Notes: a model not told the origin generated them from the letters alone. Positions 36,243-52,606 are shown, counted from the first letter of the stretch. The stretch is 64,000 nt of DNA from Ricinus communis (GCF_019578655.1 NC_063261.1:24159126-24223125), one strand, 5' to 3'. Program-made: numbers and translations.

Positions 36243-39217
36243 TTAATCTTCATCAAACCGGATCCTCTTTGCAGCAGGCTGAATTTCGCCCACCTGTGAA
36301 ACAGGAAAGAGGCAACAGATTTTGAGATATCACAATGCATAAACAAAATAAAAGGCAGATAAAAACATTGTTCATAACATAATGAATAAAATTAGCCAGA
36401 AAGTGAACTCATGGCAAACGTTTTAGGGACAGATCCATCAAACAATAATAGAATGCTAAATTTTACGAGTATTAACTTATAAAAAGTGGTTAAAACTAAG
36501 TTTACATGATAGGTATTAATAATCTGGGAAAATTCTGAACAATTAAAAAACATAAAAGATAAGAAAATTCTCAAGCAACAATTCTAATTTTGTCATCAGA
36601 TGGTAGGAACTAAGGAAGTGGAATGGCCTACTCGTAAAATTAAGATTGGTTTACATCTCTAAACTTGATTATATTTTGCCCTCATGTTAAGTTAATCCAA
36701 TAGTTTATACTGACATAATAAATTAGGACATGTCAGCTTAATCTCAACCTAAGAGAAAATTAAACATTTTTGTATTTAATGACCAACTTCAAAAGATAGA
36801 AAAAGGAAAAACATTCCTAAACCAAGTAAAATTACATAAAGATAATATAGCAGCTTCTTACAACTGCAGGGCACTCATAATCAAGACCAGCAGCCTCTAT
36901 CCTTTTCTGCCGCTTCTTATCTCGCTTCATAATCTTTTCCACCAATTTCTTGTGCTCTTCAAGTGTTCTATCCTGCACAGCCATTTGATAGACACGAATT
37001 ATGGAGTCATATTAAACAAAAAGGATATAGAAAACTCCCTTTCTTATGGGCATGATAGTTATGATTTGCTATAATTATCACATCTCATCCAGGCTACATA
37101 CCTTGTTCTGCAGTTTTCTTTCAATTTGAACCCAATCCAATGGTTTGTAGCGATAATTAAAACCCTTCCACCTATACAAAAGGAAAAAGGAAAAAGGAAA
37201 AAATAGATAAGCAAACTGTAGACAGCATCAACACCTCAATACTCAGTACACAATCATCAGGCTACAGTTTTTTAGGTTTATACATAGGATTGGCATCTTA
37301 CATGTATGCTAACTTATGAAATTACAAACATTTACTTCAGCACCCTAGAGCCTTTGTTCAGCATTTCGAACAAAAGATTTCCTCTCAATTCATTAGCAAT
37401 GAAGAAGGACATCACCCTGATCTAATGTCAACAAGAAGTAAGATGAATGCTCCCATTAAGAAATTATGCAATCATATTTGAATATATGCTTTAAACAGCA
37501 TTTCAATAGGAAGGTACAGCAATCTATATTATATGCAAGAAAAATGTTAATTAAATGGAGTTGGTTCCATTGAATGGTTCTTGGTTTCAAGGCTCAAAAA
37601 CTTCCATAGAAAAACAGAGACAAAAGGCATGTTCAGCATCTTACTTCACTACAAAAAGTCTGGAGCACAATACAAACAAGACGAGTTATCTTTCTTAGCT
37701 GTTCAGCCCTTAGTTCAATCAAAGAGAATACTTAAATTATAGGATTCACATTACCAAAAGAATAATATGACACCATCTTCGCCCTTTATAAAGTAAATAT
37801 ATAGCACTTAATAAGCCACAGAAAAGATTAAATTAATTACAATTTTGGATGAACTTGTTCTGGAGGGATAAGATAGACTTGCAACAGATGCTCAAACAAC
37901 AGATAGTTATGCATACAATCTGCAACAACTTCTGCCACCTGCAATCAAATGAGGCATTTCCATATTAAACAAAACAAATAAAATACTATTAATTCTTTGA
38001 CATCATTCTAGAAATTTCACTTAAATACCTCAGGATCTTCAAATTCAATGAATCCATAATGCTTTGATTTTCCAGTCTGAAACAACAGAACAATTGTGAT
38101 GTGAATTTTAATACCATCATCACATCAAAGGCATGAGGCCACAACATTTGTAAACTATAATATTTTTATCATGTGAGTTTGATAACTCTTAATGATATCT
38201 GTGAGCAAGAAATTCATTTCCCTCTAGTTTAGATTTCTGTTTACATATGAGCCTTTATCAACAGAATTATCAAATGGACAAATTTCATACAACTTGGCTT
38301 GGCTGGTTATAATAGGGATTCATTTTTTGGACCACTGCTATAGTGAAGGAGTCAAAATCAAGATTTTCAGATTTTAGAAAAGAACAAGATGCCTTTTTCT
38401 TCTCGAGATAACATAGAAAGCTAAACTGAAACAAGAAGACACCAGAATCCACTATTCACAAGCACTCCATAATTTTGACAACAAGTCCAGGAAAATATAA
38501 ATATATATATATTCGCAACATCTAGATTTTGAAGTAAAATAAAATAAAATGGCCCCTTAGTTCTAATGATTGATTAGCAATAGATAATAACACAACACAA
38601 TCATTTATCCTAAGAAGAAAACTAATCTAACAGAACAAGGATGTGAAAATATTAAAATGCACATAAATTCCATGAGCTCATATCAACAATTCTCTTGAAA
38701 ACAAAAATACACTATATGTAGAAATAACATATAACGAAAGCACAAACCTTTTTATTCCTAGCAATTCTCAATTTCTTAATAGTGCCAAATTGGGAAAAGT
38801 AAGCTACACCAAAAATACAAATTTAGTTAATACTTTTTTTGAAAACAATCAAAATATTTTCTTTTAAAATACAACATATATTCATATGAAAACAAACCAA
38901 AAATATTAGACATACCTTGCATCTCTTTCTCATAGAAACCATGAGGTATCCTACCAATGTATAAAACAGTTGCATTACTTTTCTTTACTTCTTTCTGTTC
39001 AGCTAACTTGCGCCCACTTCCACCTTCTAATGGCTTCGAAACCAAAAATTAATTCAATAATTAAATTAACTCAATTTTGATTATAGAAACAAAACGCAAT
39101 TAAAAAAGAAAAACTCACCAAGAAATCAGCAGTAGATTTTTCATTAGATAATTGAGCTGAAGAAGCTGCCTTCTTCCTCAAATTCTTCATCAACGCTTTC
39201 TTTGCCTTTGCTCCCAT
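36243..39217 (-). CDS. Nucleolar RRM protein, NIFK/Nop15-like
   Basis: Eight exons were joined by eye, all GT-AG and in frame: 39217-39119, 39033-38916, 38803-38748, 38076-38029, 37938-37841, 37171-37102, 36972-36862, 36293-36243. They give 216 aa. The N-terminus is basic (MGAKAKKALMKNLRKKA). A single RRM covers about residues 54-130: RNP2-like VLYIGRIP, RNP1-like KSKHYGFIEF, followed by the family-typical C-terminal extension (LLQVYLIPPEQVHPKLWKG, then YRYKPLDWVQIERKLQNK). A Lys/Arg-rich tail (KRDKKRQKRIEAAGLDYECP) ends in RIRFDED. This layout belongs to the MKI67-FHA-interacting nucleolar protein / yeast Nop15 family, which acts in pre-60S rRNA processing in the nucleolus; the plant function is inferred from the family. 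The exon sizes and lack of stops indicate an intact gene. Confidence 0.93.
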
Positions 39218-39786
39218 AATCTTAGTGTTTGGCTTCCGAGAAAACGAAAGAAAAGGAAGAGAGAAAAAATAACAATAATAAGGGGTCAGGTTTTATGTAG
39301 GGTTTGGATGCCTGCTTGCTGTCTGTGTTGTTAGGGTTATTGAGTTTATGAAACGATGCGTTTTGGTTTATTACTCTCTCCAAGGTATGGAGCTTCCGCT
39401 TTAAATGGTGTTGTAGTTTTGTCTCTTTATAAGAAATAGTGCTACACTTAAATAAGAGTTCTCAAGTAGTTTTAGCAATTTTATTTTATTTTATTTTTAC
39501 ATGCTCTAAAATAATTAGAGTATAAATTAGTCTAAAAGTAATTTAATAATAATAATATAATAATAAATTCTTAGAAATTTCCTTTAGAATATTTAAATCT
39601 AATATTTGAATAAAAATAACAATTTGGTATGTTAGTTGAATTCGAGGTCACATTGTGTGGGCAATAATGTAAAACTCTTAATCTAATTTTATAATAATAT
39701 TAATATAATTCAAAACTCTTAATTTTTTTCCTTCTTAATCTTTGATGTGGTTGAAGTCAAGTGGTACAAGCTTTTTTTATTTCGAA

Positions 39787-39790
<4 letters not shown>
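39218..39790. other. 5' flank of the RRM gene
   Basis: Contains the presumed promoter and 5' UTR of the minus-strand RRM gene in the first 150 bases or so, then AT-rich filler up to the Helitron pair. No other gene seen. Confidence 0.5.
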
Positions 39791-39865
<75 letters not shown>

Positions 39866-40476
39866 TTCTAAAATCTAAATTTTTTTGATATGTGTGTTTA
39901 ATTTTTGACAAATAGAATTATTGTCTTGACATGTATGCTTACTTTTGACATATGAAATTCAAATTTATGTGTAATTTTATAATTTTTTCTATTAATTTAT
40001 TGATTAACATTCTTAATTATACACTCATTCTAATCCTAAGAAATAACAATATTAATAATAAATTAGTTTTCTATATAGCTCAAATAGCATACTAATTATA
40101 TTAACTAATAAATTAGTTTTTTTAATTAGATAATAATTCTAATTAGAAAATAATATTTTTAAATAATATATATACTAATAAATTAAATTTTAATTATATT
40201 TTATTTTAAAAAATAGTAAAATTAATTATATTAATAGTATTAATTTATATAATATTAGAATTAATAAATAAATATCTTAAAAATAATTTTTATATTATTA
40301 CACTAATAAAAGATTTAAAAAAATAAAGGACATTTAAAAATAGTTAGCTTGCTATTATTTTTAAAATATAATAAATCAATATTAAATATTAAAAATATTA
40401 TTTAACTGTATCTATAAACTTGATTTTATTATCAAAATAATAATAATGACCGTGTAATGCACAGGAAAATGACTAA
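39791..40476 (+). mobile_element. Non-autonomous Helitron, tandem copy A
   Basis: Begins in a (TC)n(TA)n tract (a TCTATATATA start is plausible at 39815) and continues with TTAATTTCTAAAATCTAAAT and TTTTTTTGATATGTGTGTTT. It ends with the short hairpin GTGTAATGCAC and GGAAAATGACTAA at 40476. TC start, CTRR end, hairpin just upstream of the end and insertion before T are the Helitron hallmarks. No coding capacity. Confidence 0.75.
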
Positions 40477-41147
40477 TATTATATTAATTTCTGAAATTTA
40501 AATTTTTTTGATATGTATGCTTAATTTTTTATATATAATATTTTTATTTTGACACGTGTACTTACTTTTGACACACGTGATTCAAAACTTATATGTAATT
40601 TTATAGTTATTTCTATTAATTTATTGATTTATAAATTATATTTTTAAATAAGCACAAACTCTAATCCAAAATATCATATTAATTATATTTTAATATTATA
40701 TTAACTAATAAATAGTTTATTAATCACATAATGATACTAATTTTATTCTAAAAAATAACATAATAATTATATTTTAATATTGTATTAACTAATAAATTAG
40801 TTTTGTAAATACATAATAATTTTAATTCTATAAAATAACATCTCAAATTATATTTTAATATTATATTCAATAATAAATTAATTTTTTAATTATATAATAA
40901 TTTTTTAATTTAAAAATAGTAATATCAATTATATTGATATATTAATTATATAATATTAAAATTAATTAATAAATAATTTTATATCATTACATTAACAAAA
41001 TTTTAAAATTTTAAAGAATTATAATAATTTGCTATTATTTTTAAAATTTTATAATGAATACTAAAGTTTTTATTAATTATATCTATTAATTTAATTTTAA
41101 AATCAAAATAATAATAATATTCGTGCAACGCACGGCTAACCAACTAG
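40477..41147 (+). mobile_element. Non-autonomous Helitron, tandem copy B
   Basis: Directly abuts copy A and repeats its sequence from TATTAATTTCTGAAATTTAA onward. The 3' end is the best preserved in the window: hairpin CGTGCAACGCACG (41122-41134), 9 bases, then CTAG at 41144-41147 followed by T. The shared body is about 670 bp, with small indels between copies. Confidence 0.82.
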
Positions 41148-42119
41148 TTTTAATAATTATTGTAATTATATTTTTTTTATTCATGAGAAATTCAATTGAA
41201 CATCCATTATATAAAATAAAATAGTTATCTATTTATATCCGTCAAAAAGATAAAAATTCCCTACTAATTCTAAAATCAACAACTAAACACAAATATATTT
41301 GAGCTAAATATTAAAAAATTAATAAGAGATAACCACATGTCATTGGAATTTGACCCATTAAAATAATTTAGGTCGTTCAATGGTACAATTGGCAATTGTA
41401 TCCATGTAATAATTACATGCTCAATTAAAATAAAAAGTAATAGTAACAAGTCCTTTTATTTTATTGGTCCCTAAAAGAAAAAAAAAAAATCAGAAGAACA
41501 CTATCCGCACATGTACATTCATATACGAACAGAGAAAAAAATTGAGAATATATTGAAATTCCTGAAGGCAATCTTTGAAATGGTTTCTTTTGTTAACTGA
41601 AACAGAGATTTTAATTCTTCATGCATGAAACCTACCTGAGGATATTGCATCAAATTGCAGTATCAGCAGGATCTCCTAATAGAAAAACAAAAGATGCAGG
41701 GAATTTTTTGTCTGCATGGATCAAATCCCCTCTACAACAGTAGCTAAATGAAGCTGAGAAAGCAGCTACTAACTAACTGAAAGCAGTGCTTCACCTACCA
41801 AAGCTGTAAAGCAAACCTTCACTGAAGTCTTGCCATCAGAATTCTGCCCCATGGTTGGTTGGAAGGAACAGTTGAGTATTCACTTTCTTGAGTTCCACAG
41901 CAGGCTTCACTAATTTGTATACAATCATCTCTTCAAATATACAGAGGATGCTACTTTGGCATGTAAATAATATAACCACATGCAAGCATCACAAGGACTT
42001 GAGTGAGCAACACATATAAGTACTGCACTTAGCCAAGATGAATGAATGCAAGTTCACCTAGATCAAGCAAGGATCTACCAGCTAATATGCTAGAAACATT
42101 ATATCATCTCAAACTTTCA
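41148..42119. other. Intergenic; right part resembles the TTG1 3' flank
   Basis: The left part (41148-41600) is AT-rich with no gene. From about 41930 the sequence parallels 45620-45880 downstream of TTG1 (AAGGACTTGAGTGAG versus AGGACTTGAATGAG; CCAAGATGAATG; ATATCATCTCAAACTTTCA versus GTCATATCAAACTTTCA). It is therefore part of the duplicated block. Confidence 0.6.
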
Positions 42120-42420
42120 GAGGCTGCAATGCCCTTCAACTAGGTTGAGCAGCCCGGTCATCCCAGATGTTCGATTTCACCACCAGAACATTACTGGATA
42201 TGATTTCCACAACCAGTCATCATAGGAAAGCTCCAAATGAGGGCCTGAGCATCAAACCAAGCAAGCAAATGTGCCTAATGCTCTGTGGAGTCCGAGCAAT
42301 GGCAGTTAAACTTGTCATATGCCTCTCCAAAACTCTGCACAAGCATGGTTGGGACCCCATTATAGAAGTCCAAGCAATCGCATTCACACTTGCCCTAACC
42401 AGAGGAAGGGCATATTGGGC
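42120..42420 (-). pseudogene. TTG1 3'-end pseudogene fragment
   Basis: On the plus strand, AGGGCCTGAGCATCA, GTCCGAGCAATGGC and CATATGCCTCTCCAAA correspond in order to AGAGCCTGAGCATCA, GCCCAAGCAATAGC and CTATGCCTCTCCAACT of the intact TTG1 gene (46020-46120). A weaker match continues towards the 3' end and into the 3' flank. A second short piece (GTCCAAGCAATCGCATTCAC at 42368) looks like another partial copy of the same place. The frame is destroyed. It lies directly after the CTR1-like relic, matching the order of the intact genes. Confidence 0.75.
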
Positions 42421-42484
42421 TGGGGGCTCTTGTAATGATCGTAGACTGCTCTTTATACCCCAAACTGAAAATTTGCACTAACAG

Positions 42485-45255
<2,771 letters not shown>

Positions 45256-45865
45256 ATAAACCAATAGAAGCTTTTTAACAGCCACTTCTATGAATGAGAA
45301 AAAGAAAATTCAATGCTTATGCAAAACAAGCATTCAGTGCCATTTGAGTGTGAAGGGAAGATATAAACATACAAAAGGACTGCACTTCTTTATTGAACAT
45401 ACAAAATAATAGTATGCAGCACTAGTATAAACAAAAAGAAAAGTTGCACAAATGTCAAGCTAGCATGTAGACAGACATAAGGCAAATAAAAGACACAGAG
45501 TGGTGATGGCACCGTAACTAGGAAGAAGCACTTACTTGTTCCTATTAGAGTTGCAGAACCAGCTTCATTAATTATATCAAAATAATCTCAAAATAGTTCT
45601 TACCTACAACCAGAGTCAGTACAACTATTTCCATGTAAATATTAAACAATACTCATCAGGACTTGAATGAGTTACGAGTACCATAAATAAGCATTACAAT
45701 GACCCAAGATGAATGTAACTAAATTCCTTTTAAAGCAAGCAAACGATCTAATTAGAAGAATACTCAAGTTTCAACATTACTAATTAGAATACTTAAGTTT
45801 CAACATTACAAAATTAACAAAAAAAGAAAAGCTACACACTACAAGGAAAGAATTACTACGTCATA
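45256..45865. other. Junction region: duplicated CTR1-like intron, then TTG1 3' flank
   Basis: The left half (to about 45560) parallels the CTR1-like intron at 55890-56130 (AATGCTTATGCAAAACAAGC versus GATGCTCATACAAAAGAAAC; AGAGTTGCAGA). The right half is the 3' flank of the intact TTG1 gene, probably with its 3' UTR. A 19-bp doublet (AAGTTTCAACATTAC) sits at 45766-45808. Confidence 0.6.
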
Positions 45866-46894
45866 TCAAACTTTCAAAAACTGCATTTTATTTGAAAATG
45901 CAATAGCAATCCAATCAGGCTGAGCAGCAGACCATTGAAGCTGGTTAATCTCAGAAGAAGCAGAGTACATAGACATGGGATCAATCCCATTAGGGCCGGC
46001 AACAGTAGGCAGATCCCAAATAAGAGCCTGAGCATCATCCCCAGCAGAACAAATATGTCTACAACTCTGAGGAGCCCAAGCAATAGCATTAACACTAGCT
46101 CTATGCCTCTCCAACTCAGCAACAGGCGTAGTAGGAGACCTAATATCCAAGATCACAACTTTATTGCTATCCATTAATATAGTAGCCATATACCTCAAAT
46201 CCTGCTTATTCCAAGCTAACCTAAGCAAAGGCGTATCAGGCCGAGGACTTTCATAAAGAATAGTAGAATGCTCCTTGTCTCTCAAATCAAAGATTCTAAC
46301 AGACCCATCAGCAGAAACAGAAGCAAAGACCCTAGCTTCACCCCAAGCCATATCATAAACCTCCTTATCATGAGCAATAAGTTGAGTTTCAACACAACCC
46401 TTTTCAATATCCCAAATAGTACAAGTAGTATCAATACTACAAGTACCAATTCTCTTAGGTTCAATCTCATTCCAATCAAAAGAAGTTAAAGGAGCACAAA
46501 ATTCACTACTTTTACTATTATTCAATACAGATAAAGGTTCAACAACATCACCACGGATTTCCCAGAGGCGAAGATAATCGCCAGAGGAAGCCAGCAAGTC
46601 AGAGGATGACTTGCGAAGCGAAGAAGCAGGATGGAACATAAGCTTAGTTGGTGGGTACGGATGGTCAAATGAAACCGATGGGTGGGTTTTAAAAGAAAGT
46701 GTTTCTGTATTTAAGGAGAGAATGTCTACTCTGTTACTGTAGTCTTCAATAAAACTGCCCACCGCGATGCGGTGGTGGTGGGTGGAGGAGGAGGAGGGAG
46801 AGGAAGAGAAGGCCATGGCGTAAAGTGGGTAAGGAGAGTCATAGGTTATGGAGTTTTCGGATTTGAGATGGGATTCCTGGGTCGAGTTTTCCAT
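45866..46894 (-). CDS. TTG1: WD40-repeat regulator TRANSPARENT TESTA GLABRA 1
   Basis: The WD40 scaffold of the MYB-bHLH-WD40 complex, which controls trichome and root-hair patterning, anthocyanin/proanthocyanidin synthesis and seed-coat mucilage. The 342-aa intronless frame matches Arabidopsis TTG1 (341 aa) nearly end to end: [72 protein letters not shown], ending [10 protein letters not shown]-type strand ends lie at about residues 108-113 (LRLWEI), 158-163 (CTIWDI), 199-204 (VRIFDL), 246-251 (VVILDI) and 290-295 (ALIWDL). Start choice: the frame is open to 46921 but the upstream codon there is TTG; the first ATG is at 46894 and gives MENSTQ, as in other TTG1 proteins. A Ser/His-rich insertion (residues 30-41) is the main difference. 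Intact, and the source of the fragment at 42.1 kb. Confidence 0.97.
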   Translation of the reverse strand: MENSTQESHLKSENSITYDSPYPLYAMAFSSSPSSSSTHHHRIAVGSFIEDYSNRVDILSLNTETLSFKTHPSVSFDHPYPPTKLMFHPASSLRKSSSDLLASSGDYLRLWEIRGDVVEPLSVLNNSKSSEFCAPLTSFDWNEIEPKRIGTCSIDTTCTIWDIEKGCVETQLIAHDKEVYDMAWGEARVFASVSADGSVRIFDLRDKEHSTILYESPRPDTPLLRLAWNKQDLRYMATILMDSNKVVILDIRSPTTPVAELERHRASVNAIAWAPQSCRHICSAGDDAQALIWDLPTVAGPNGIDPMSMYSASSEINQLQWSAAQPDWIAIAFSNKMQFLKV

Positions 46895-46966
46895 TTCTTT
46901 CAATGGGAAAATGGGATTCAAATTTGTGTTGGGATTTTGTGTGTGGATTTGAAGTGTAATTATGTG

Positions 46967-46973
46967 TTTTATA
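46967..46973 (-). promoter_or_regulatory. Candidate TATA box of TTG1
   Basis: TATAAAA on the minus strand about 75 bp upstream of the ATG would place transcription start near 46940 and give a leader of about 50 nt. Position and sequence fit, but this is a prediction only. Confidence 0.45.
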
Positions 46974-46979
46974 TTTAGG

Positions 46980-47869
46980 AAAGCAATGGAATTGGAAGGA
47001 ACCGAAAGTCAATTCTCAGAAGAGGGAAAATTCATCGGAAGAAGACTTCTACCTTCCAGTTAGTTGGCTGGCCGCAAATTAGCTTTCGTGGTCCACAGTA
47101 CATTCCGACTCATTTTTATTGGTAGAAGAATTAGTGTTTCTCTTTTTTTTTTTACGAAAAAGACTTAGTGTTTTAAACTTTATACTGCATCTGCGCGTAC
47201 GATGCTGATGTATTTTTTTTTAAAAAGGAGTAATTTATATTTATTAAATTTATATTAAATATTTTATTTATTTATTTATTTATTAAATATATAGTAAATA
47301 TTTATTGTTTAATTATTAAATATTTATTGTTTAATTATTAAATATTTACTATATATATATATTTATAATATAACTTTAGTTTTTCTTACTAACTGTATAG
47401 CGACGATTTACGGTATATGTCTATATTATATATGTACAACTGAATGAATTAGTGGGTATAATTTTTATTAATGACGAATATCTATTGACAAACTAATGAA
47501 TTTTATGTTTATAAATTATGAATGTTATATTAATCATAAATTTATGCATCATAAAAATAATAAAAAATTTCATAATAAAACTATATTTTATTTGAAAATA
47601 TTGATGAGCATTATATATACAGACAATGAACATTAGTACTAGATAATAAATATTATTTTAACCTTGATTAATAATACATGAAACGATATGAATATAAACA
47701 TTAATTGTATTGAATATTAAGTTCATAGATAATGAATACTTAAAAATAGAAAAATTAATTATTATACAATATTATATCTAATGCATATTATGCATATAAA
47801 AATTGAACATTTTAATATATGTAAATCAACAAAAAAATATTAATATATAACCAGCCTAATGAACTTTTT
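46980..47869. other. Upstream region of TTG1; AT-rich intergenic
   Basis: No gene. Low-complexity TTTA and TA runs at 47260-47370. Direct short repeats of TTAAATATTTA(T/C)T near 47310-47350. Confidence 0.6.
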
Positions 47870-48345
47870 AGACATGTATTATTATATTCTGACATATATA
47901 ACTTTTATTTTTACATGTGTACTTATTATTAACACTTAGAATTCAAATACATAATTTTATATTTTTTTATTAATTTATTGATAATTTTTATATTATTAAT
48001 ATTAATAAAATTCTAAAATATTAAAAAATAACAAAAGGTTAAAAATATTTAACTTATTATTAGTTTTAAATATTTTAAATAATAATAAAATATTAAAAAT
48101 ATATTTAATTTTATATATAATTCAATTTATATTATTATTTATAACCAAAATAATTACGACGATCGTACAATGAATAAATAAACAATCAGTTTTTATAAAT
48201 ATATAAAAAAATTTATTTAAAATATTATTTTAATATAATATTAATTTTAAATTCATTTTATCATAACATTAGAAAATAAATTTTTTTAAAATAGTACAAT
48301 AAAATAATTATAACAATCATATAACACGGGAATAAATGACTAATT
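47870..48345 (+). mobile_element. Decayed Helitron relics (two 3' ends)
   Basis: The block GACATATATAACTTTTATTT, TTACATGTGTACTTA and TTAATTTATTGATAA parallels the Helitron bodies at 5 and 40 kb. Two worn 3' ends follow: CGATCGTACAATGAATAAATA with AAACAATCAGT near 48190, and CATATAACACGGGAATAAAT with GACTAA near 48340. The arrangement resembles the tandem pair at 40 kb but is more degraded. Confidence 0.5.
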
Positions 48346-50690
48346 TTTATATTCAATATATAAAAAAAATATAAACAAATTGGTTTTATTTTTTAAAATC
48401 AAATAGTATAAGAAACACGTCCTTTTTTATCAAATGATGAAAAGACAGTAGAATTAGGATTTATTTACTCAATTCTAATCTCAGAGTTGTGAAAAATGGT
48501 GCCTAATCAAATTCACTCACCTTTGATTTAAATTCAATACATTTAAAATGATTAGCTTAACAATATGTTTAATAGTATGTATTTTTTCAATAAAATAGGA
48601 AAACTAGTCCTTATATTTTAATTCATGAAGTAACATTTAAATTTACACATTTTTAGTCTATGAATCAAAAAGAAAAACAAAAAAAAAGTTTTATTCGTCT
48701 TCATCTTCTTATGACCAACACTTCTCAAACATTACAAAAATAGTCTTATTTTGTCTAATTTCTTTTTCTCTATTGCTACATTTTTAGCCTACCCCATTAT
48801 TTTCATTTTTCCTTATATTTTTAGCTTATTTTTTTTGTAAAGTAATTAAAAAAATGCATTTATACCCAATATAATTTAAGAAAATTAAAGTTAATTTTTT
48901 ATTTTAGACAATTTTCTTTTTTTAGTTTATGTATATAAGTTTAAATTGTGCACTCACTTTTTAAATGGCTTCACCTTAATACTAGGGTGAAACACCAGTT
49001 CTTATATTGTATTTTTAACTTCAAGTTATCCCTATATGGATATTAAAATATTTATTGAATATGAATGATACACTCTTATTTCTTAAAGCTTCCAAACATG
49101 GCAGATTATTAATCTTTAAATTTATTTTCTTTCCTTTTTTTGAAGGCTCATTTCTTGTCTATTTTGTTGAACTATCCCTACTAAAAATCTCAAACTAAGC
49201 AGAAAGCATTTTATAATGTAACAATTTTAAAACTAAAATTCAATTCACAAACTTCATGGACTCACAATTTGAAACAAGGAGGAGGAGGACAAGGGAAAAC
49301 TTTAGGAAATTCAGTATCTGACAACCCCCTTGTGGGTAAGTGACACCCTTGGCTTTGGCAAGTGAAGAGACAACTGCAAAATATAGACTAGATTGCATTT
49401 AGCTTCCATTTCCAATCTACTTGTGATGGCCTAAGACATGGAGAAAGGTCTTTAACAATGGAAATGTTTTTGTGATGATAATCAATGTCCTTGCTCATTC
49501 CCACCAAGAAAAATATACTACTGGGTGTCTTAACAAATGGTCATATCTCCCTAACTGTTGCTACAGAGATATGACAACTTGGTGTAATCAACTTGTAGCA
49601 GCAGCTTTGTTTAACTGTACTGCCCATCGCACTAATAAAATCATTCACTTGTTTAATTTGAATTCAACTTTAAATAGATATTAATAGGCAGCATGCCATG
49701 TAGCTGTAATATTAAGGACACACAGCATGTTGAGATCATGTTGTATTAATGATAACTTCTATCCACAAGACTTATAAATGCAAAGAAAAACCATAGCAAA
49801 TGATAAATAAAGACATAATTAAAGTCACCTCTTATGTAAATTGATAAGAGTGTCTCAAATTTAAGTGTACAGAGACAAATAGTTTGCAGCCAGCGGGCAG
49901 TGAACATGCATTATCATACATCAAAAGAACAGCAATATGGACCAACTACAGATGGTAGCCACTTTTAATTTCGCATATCAAGGTCATTTGATGTCCAATA
50001 CCTTCATCAATGTTGCATGGGTTTTAGCATTTTAAGGATTCTCACCTATCAACAGCAGTAACATATCCATGGAGCAAAGAAAATACTTGGCAGAAATTCA
50101 AAGTTATAGAGAAAGATGATTAATATCCTGTGAGAAGCCAAAGAAGATGGAGGATAACATGACTGACTTTAAAATCAAGCCGATACAAATGAGCATTCAT
50201 AGACCAATCTGAAAGATATGCAGTTTGTTGGTGATTTGAGAAGTCACTGGAGTCTAATTAACGATGTTCTCAGAAGTAAAAATATTACCTGTTTGGATGT
50301 GCTACACCAGCAACAATGATAGATTTTACACTTCAAAAGAATGAACTTTACAATTTTTGGTCATGTGTGTCAGAAAAATCAATTAAATAGTTCGTTCCAA
50401 GGGCCTGTAACTGGGTTCTTATGCAAAACAACCAAACTAATTGATCTATTATCAGAAACATGGACTAAGACTTGAGCACAGATGTGTATTGAAAGATCAT
50501 ATACAACAGGGTCGCCAATTGGAATGCCAATAGCACGATATATGTAACTATAGATATGCCAACAAAAGATTATTTTAGCTATAACCTATTTATACAAAAG
50601 ACAGCGCACCTGAAAGATAAACCAGATGGGCATCCAACGGATGGCAAATTGTATAAGATATTCAACTGGAGTTCCACTCTGAGAAATTTG
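48346..50690. other. 3' flank of the CTR1-like gene; intergenic
   Basis: No gene recognised. AT-rich to about 49200, then more balanced sequence to 50690. The final part should include the 3' UTR of the CTR1-like gene. Open frames here (49472-49684, 50556-50765) resemble no family I know. Confidence 0.5.
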
Positions 50691-52573
50691 TCATGTAATT
50701 TGAAAATTAACTGGTTGAGACACGGAGTTCTTGATCACTTTCTGCAAGGTTTCCATAATATATGAAAATGATGGACGTTTTGAGGGCTCACTGCAGCAAA
50801 AATCAATCTAAAAATTAGAATGTAAAAGACTAGGAGCAAGAAACTAAAACAGTCACTATTCTTGAATCTGTGTCTTGTCTTAGGCAGGGTTGTATGAAAA
50901 CCAACCCACTTCGTTGTTAAGAAAAGATACTAATCCATTACACTTTGATAGTTCATAAAAGAATTAATAATTCCACTTACGAAGTCAAGCATCTGTCAAT
51001 TAAGGCAGCCACTGAAGGATTTATATTGTTTGGAATTTCAAGCCTTTGATTCTTAAAACCAACAGCTGCTACAACCTGCAACATGATAGATTGTGTACCC
51101 ATTCAGCTTCTTCTCATCAATTAAATCATCTATGAACATCAAAATGCACCTAGTAATACATGTATGGATAAACACCATCTAGTTCATGTTTCCATTGTTC
51201 CTTCTTTTCTGAAAATTCATTCTTCACAAAAGTCCAGGATTCCATCTTGACATTCATAACTAAAATACTTAGCCAAAGAAATACCAAATTGACATCCACT
51301 TATTCTTTGTTAGTAATACCTGAAGCTCTCAGCCAGAAACAAATGATGAAATGAAAACCAATGGAAGTTGCAAATCAGAATTCATCTGATTCTGACTTTC
51401 CAGAGAACCATCACAGGCAGAAACTATTAAACTTCATGAAACTTTATAATGTACCACTAAGCAACCATAAAAAAGGACTAGCGAGGGTTCTATTGCTAAG
51501 TTGGTCCACTATAAATGCTCCAGCTGACAATGATAAATTTTGTTTAAACCGAGAAGCAAAGAACCCGGTAATAACTTTTTTGCACTCCCCAGACTCTGCT
51601 CAAAGTTTAACCTAAGATTATAAGTGAAGTACAGTATTTTAGGACAAAGTACAAACACATACACACACACACACACACACTAAAAACTAAAAAGACTTCC
51701 CTTTGCTTCATTCTTAATTGCTTCCTTTTCATTTCCCCTCCTTAAAACTGAATCAGACAAAAGCTGGTTCAACTATAATATACATGTGAGAAGTCTCAAA
51801 ATTTTGTAAGAAAATTAGCAGCAAAAATAGCATTTCCCTTTGTTGCTAACAGAGAACAAACCAGCAAAATCAGTTACATCTGAGAAAACCGATTTTACAT
51901 TACATTATCTTTTCTAACATCATTGTATGTTAACTTTGTGAAAATGAATTAATCCACATAACTTATTTTTACATATTTTCCTCAATTATTCGCATGTAGC
52001 AGGCAGCATGGTTATAGATAAACGACCTGTGCTTGATTCAAACTTCTCCAAGGTTGTTGAAGGGTCATAAGCTCCCACAAGATTACACCAAAGCTATAAA
52101 CATCTGATTTCTCATCTGATGGCTCATTACGAAGAACTTCCGGTGCCATCCACTCAGGCTAAGAATAAAGAATAAGAATTGGATGTTTTTACTTCTTTGA
52201 TAACAAATAATTAGAGAAATATATAACTTGATAATTAAAGTAGAACTTACAGTCCCAGCTGCAGTTTTTGATGAAAGATATGTTTTTGCTTTTGAACGGG
52301 ATAAACCAAAATCACAAACCTGGATAATCATATTTGTCAGATTTCCAGAACCAATAATTGTTAAGTGTCCCATCCTTGCTAATGGATTAACAATATGAAG
52401 TGGATATATTAACAGTGATCTCAACATGTTCTGCAATTAAAAAAAATTTCTAATTCAACCAGCATCCTAAAACCACCCCCCACCTGACCCCTAAAGAGTA
52501 GAAGAGAGCAGTCAGGTCATTTAGTTATTTACTTTCTCAGTTTATTTTCTGCTCCCCAATATATCAGAGCAAG

Positions 52574-52606
<33 letters not shown>

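Noticed and set aside
42167..42481. A 104-codon plus-strand open frame
   Set aside because: It is antisense to the TTG1 relic, whose minus-strand similarity explains the sequence.
46894..46921. Nine-codon N-terminal extension of TTG1
   Set aside because: The extension begins with TTG and contains no ATG; the first ATG gives the N-terminus expected of the family.
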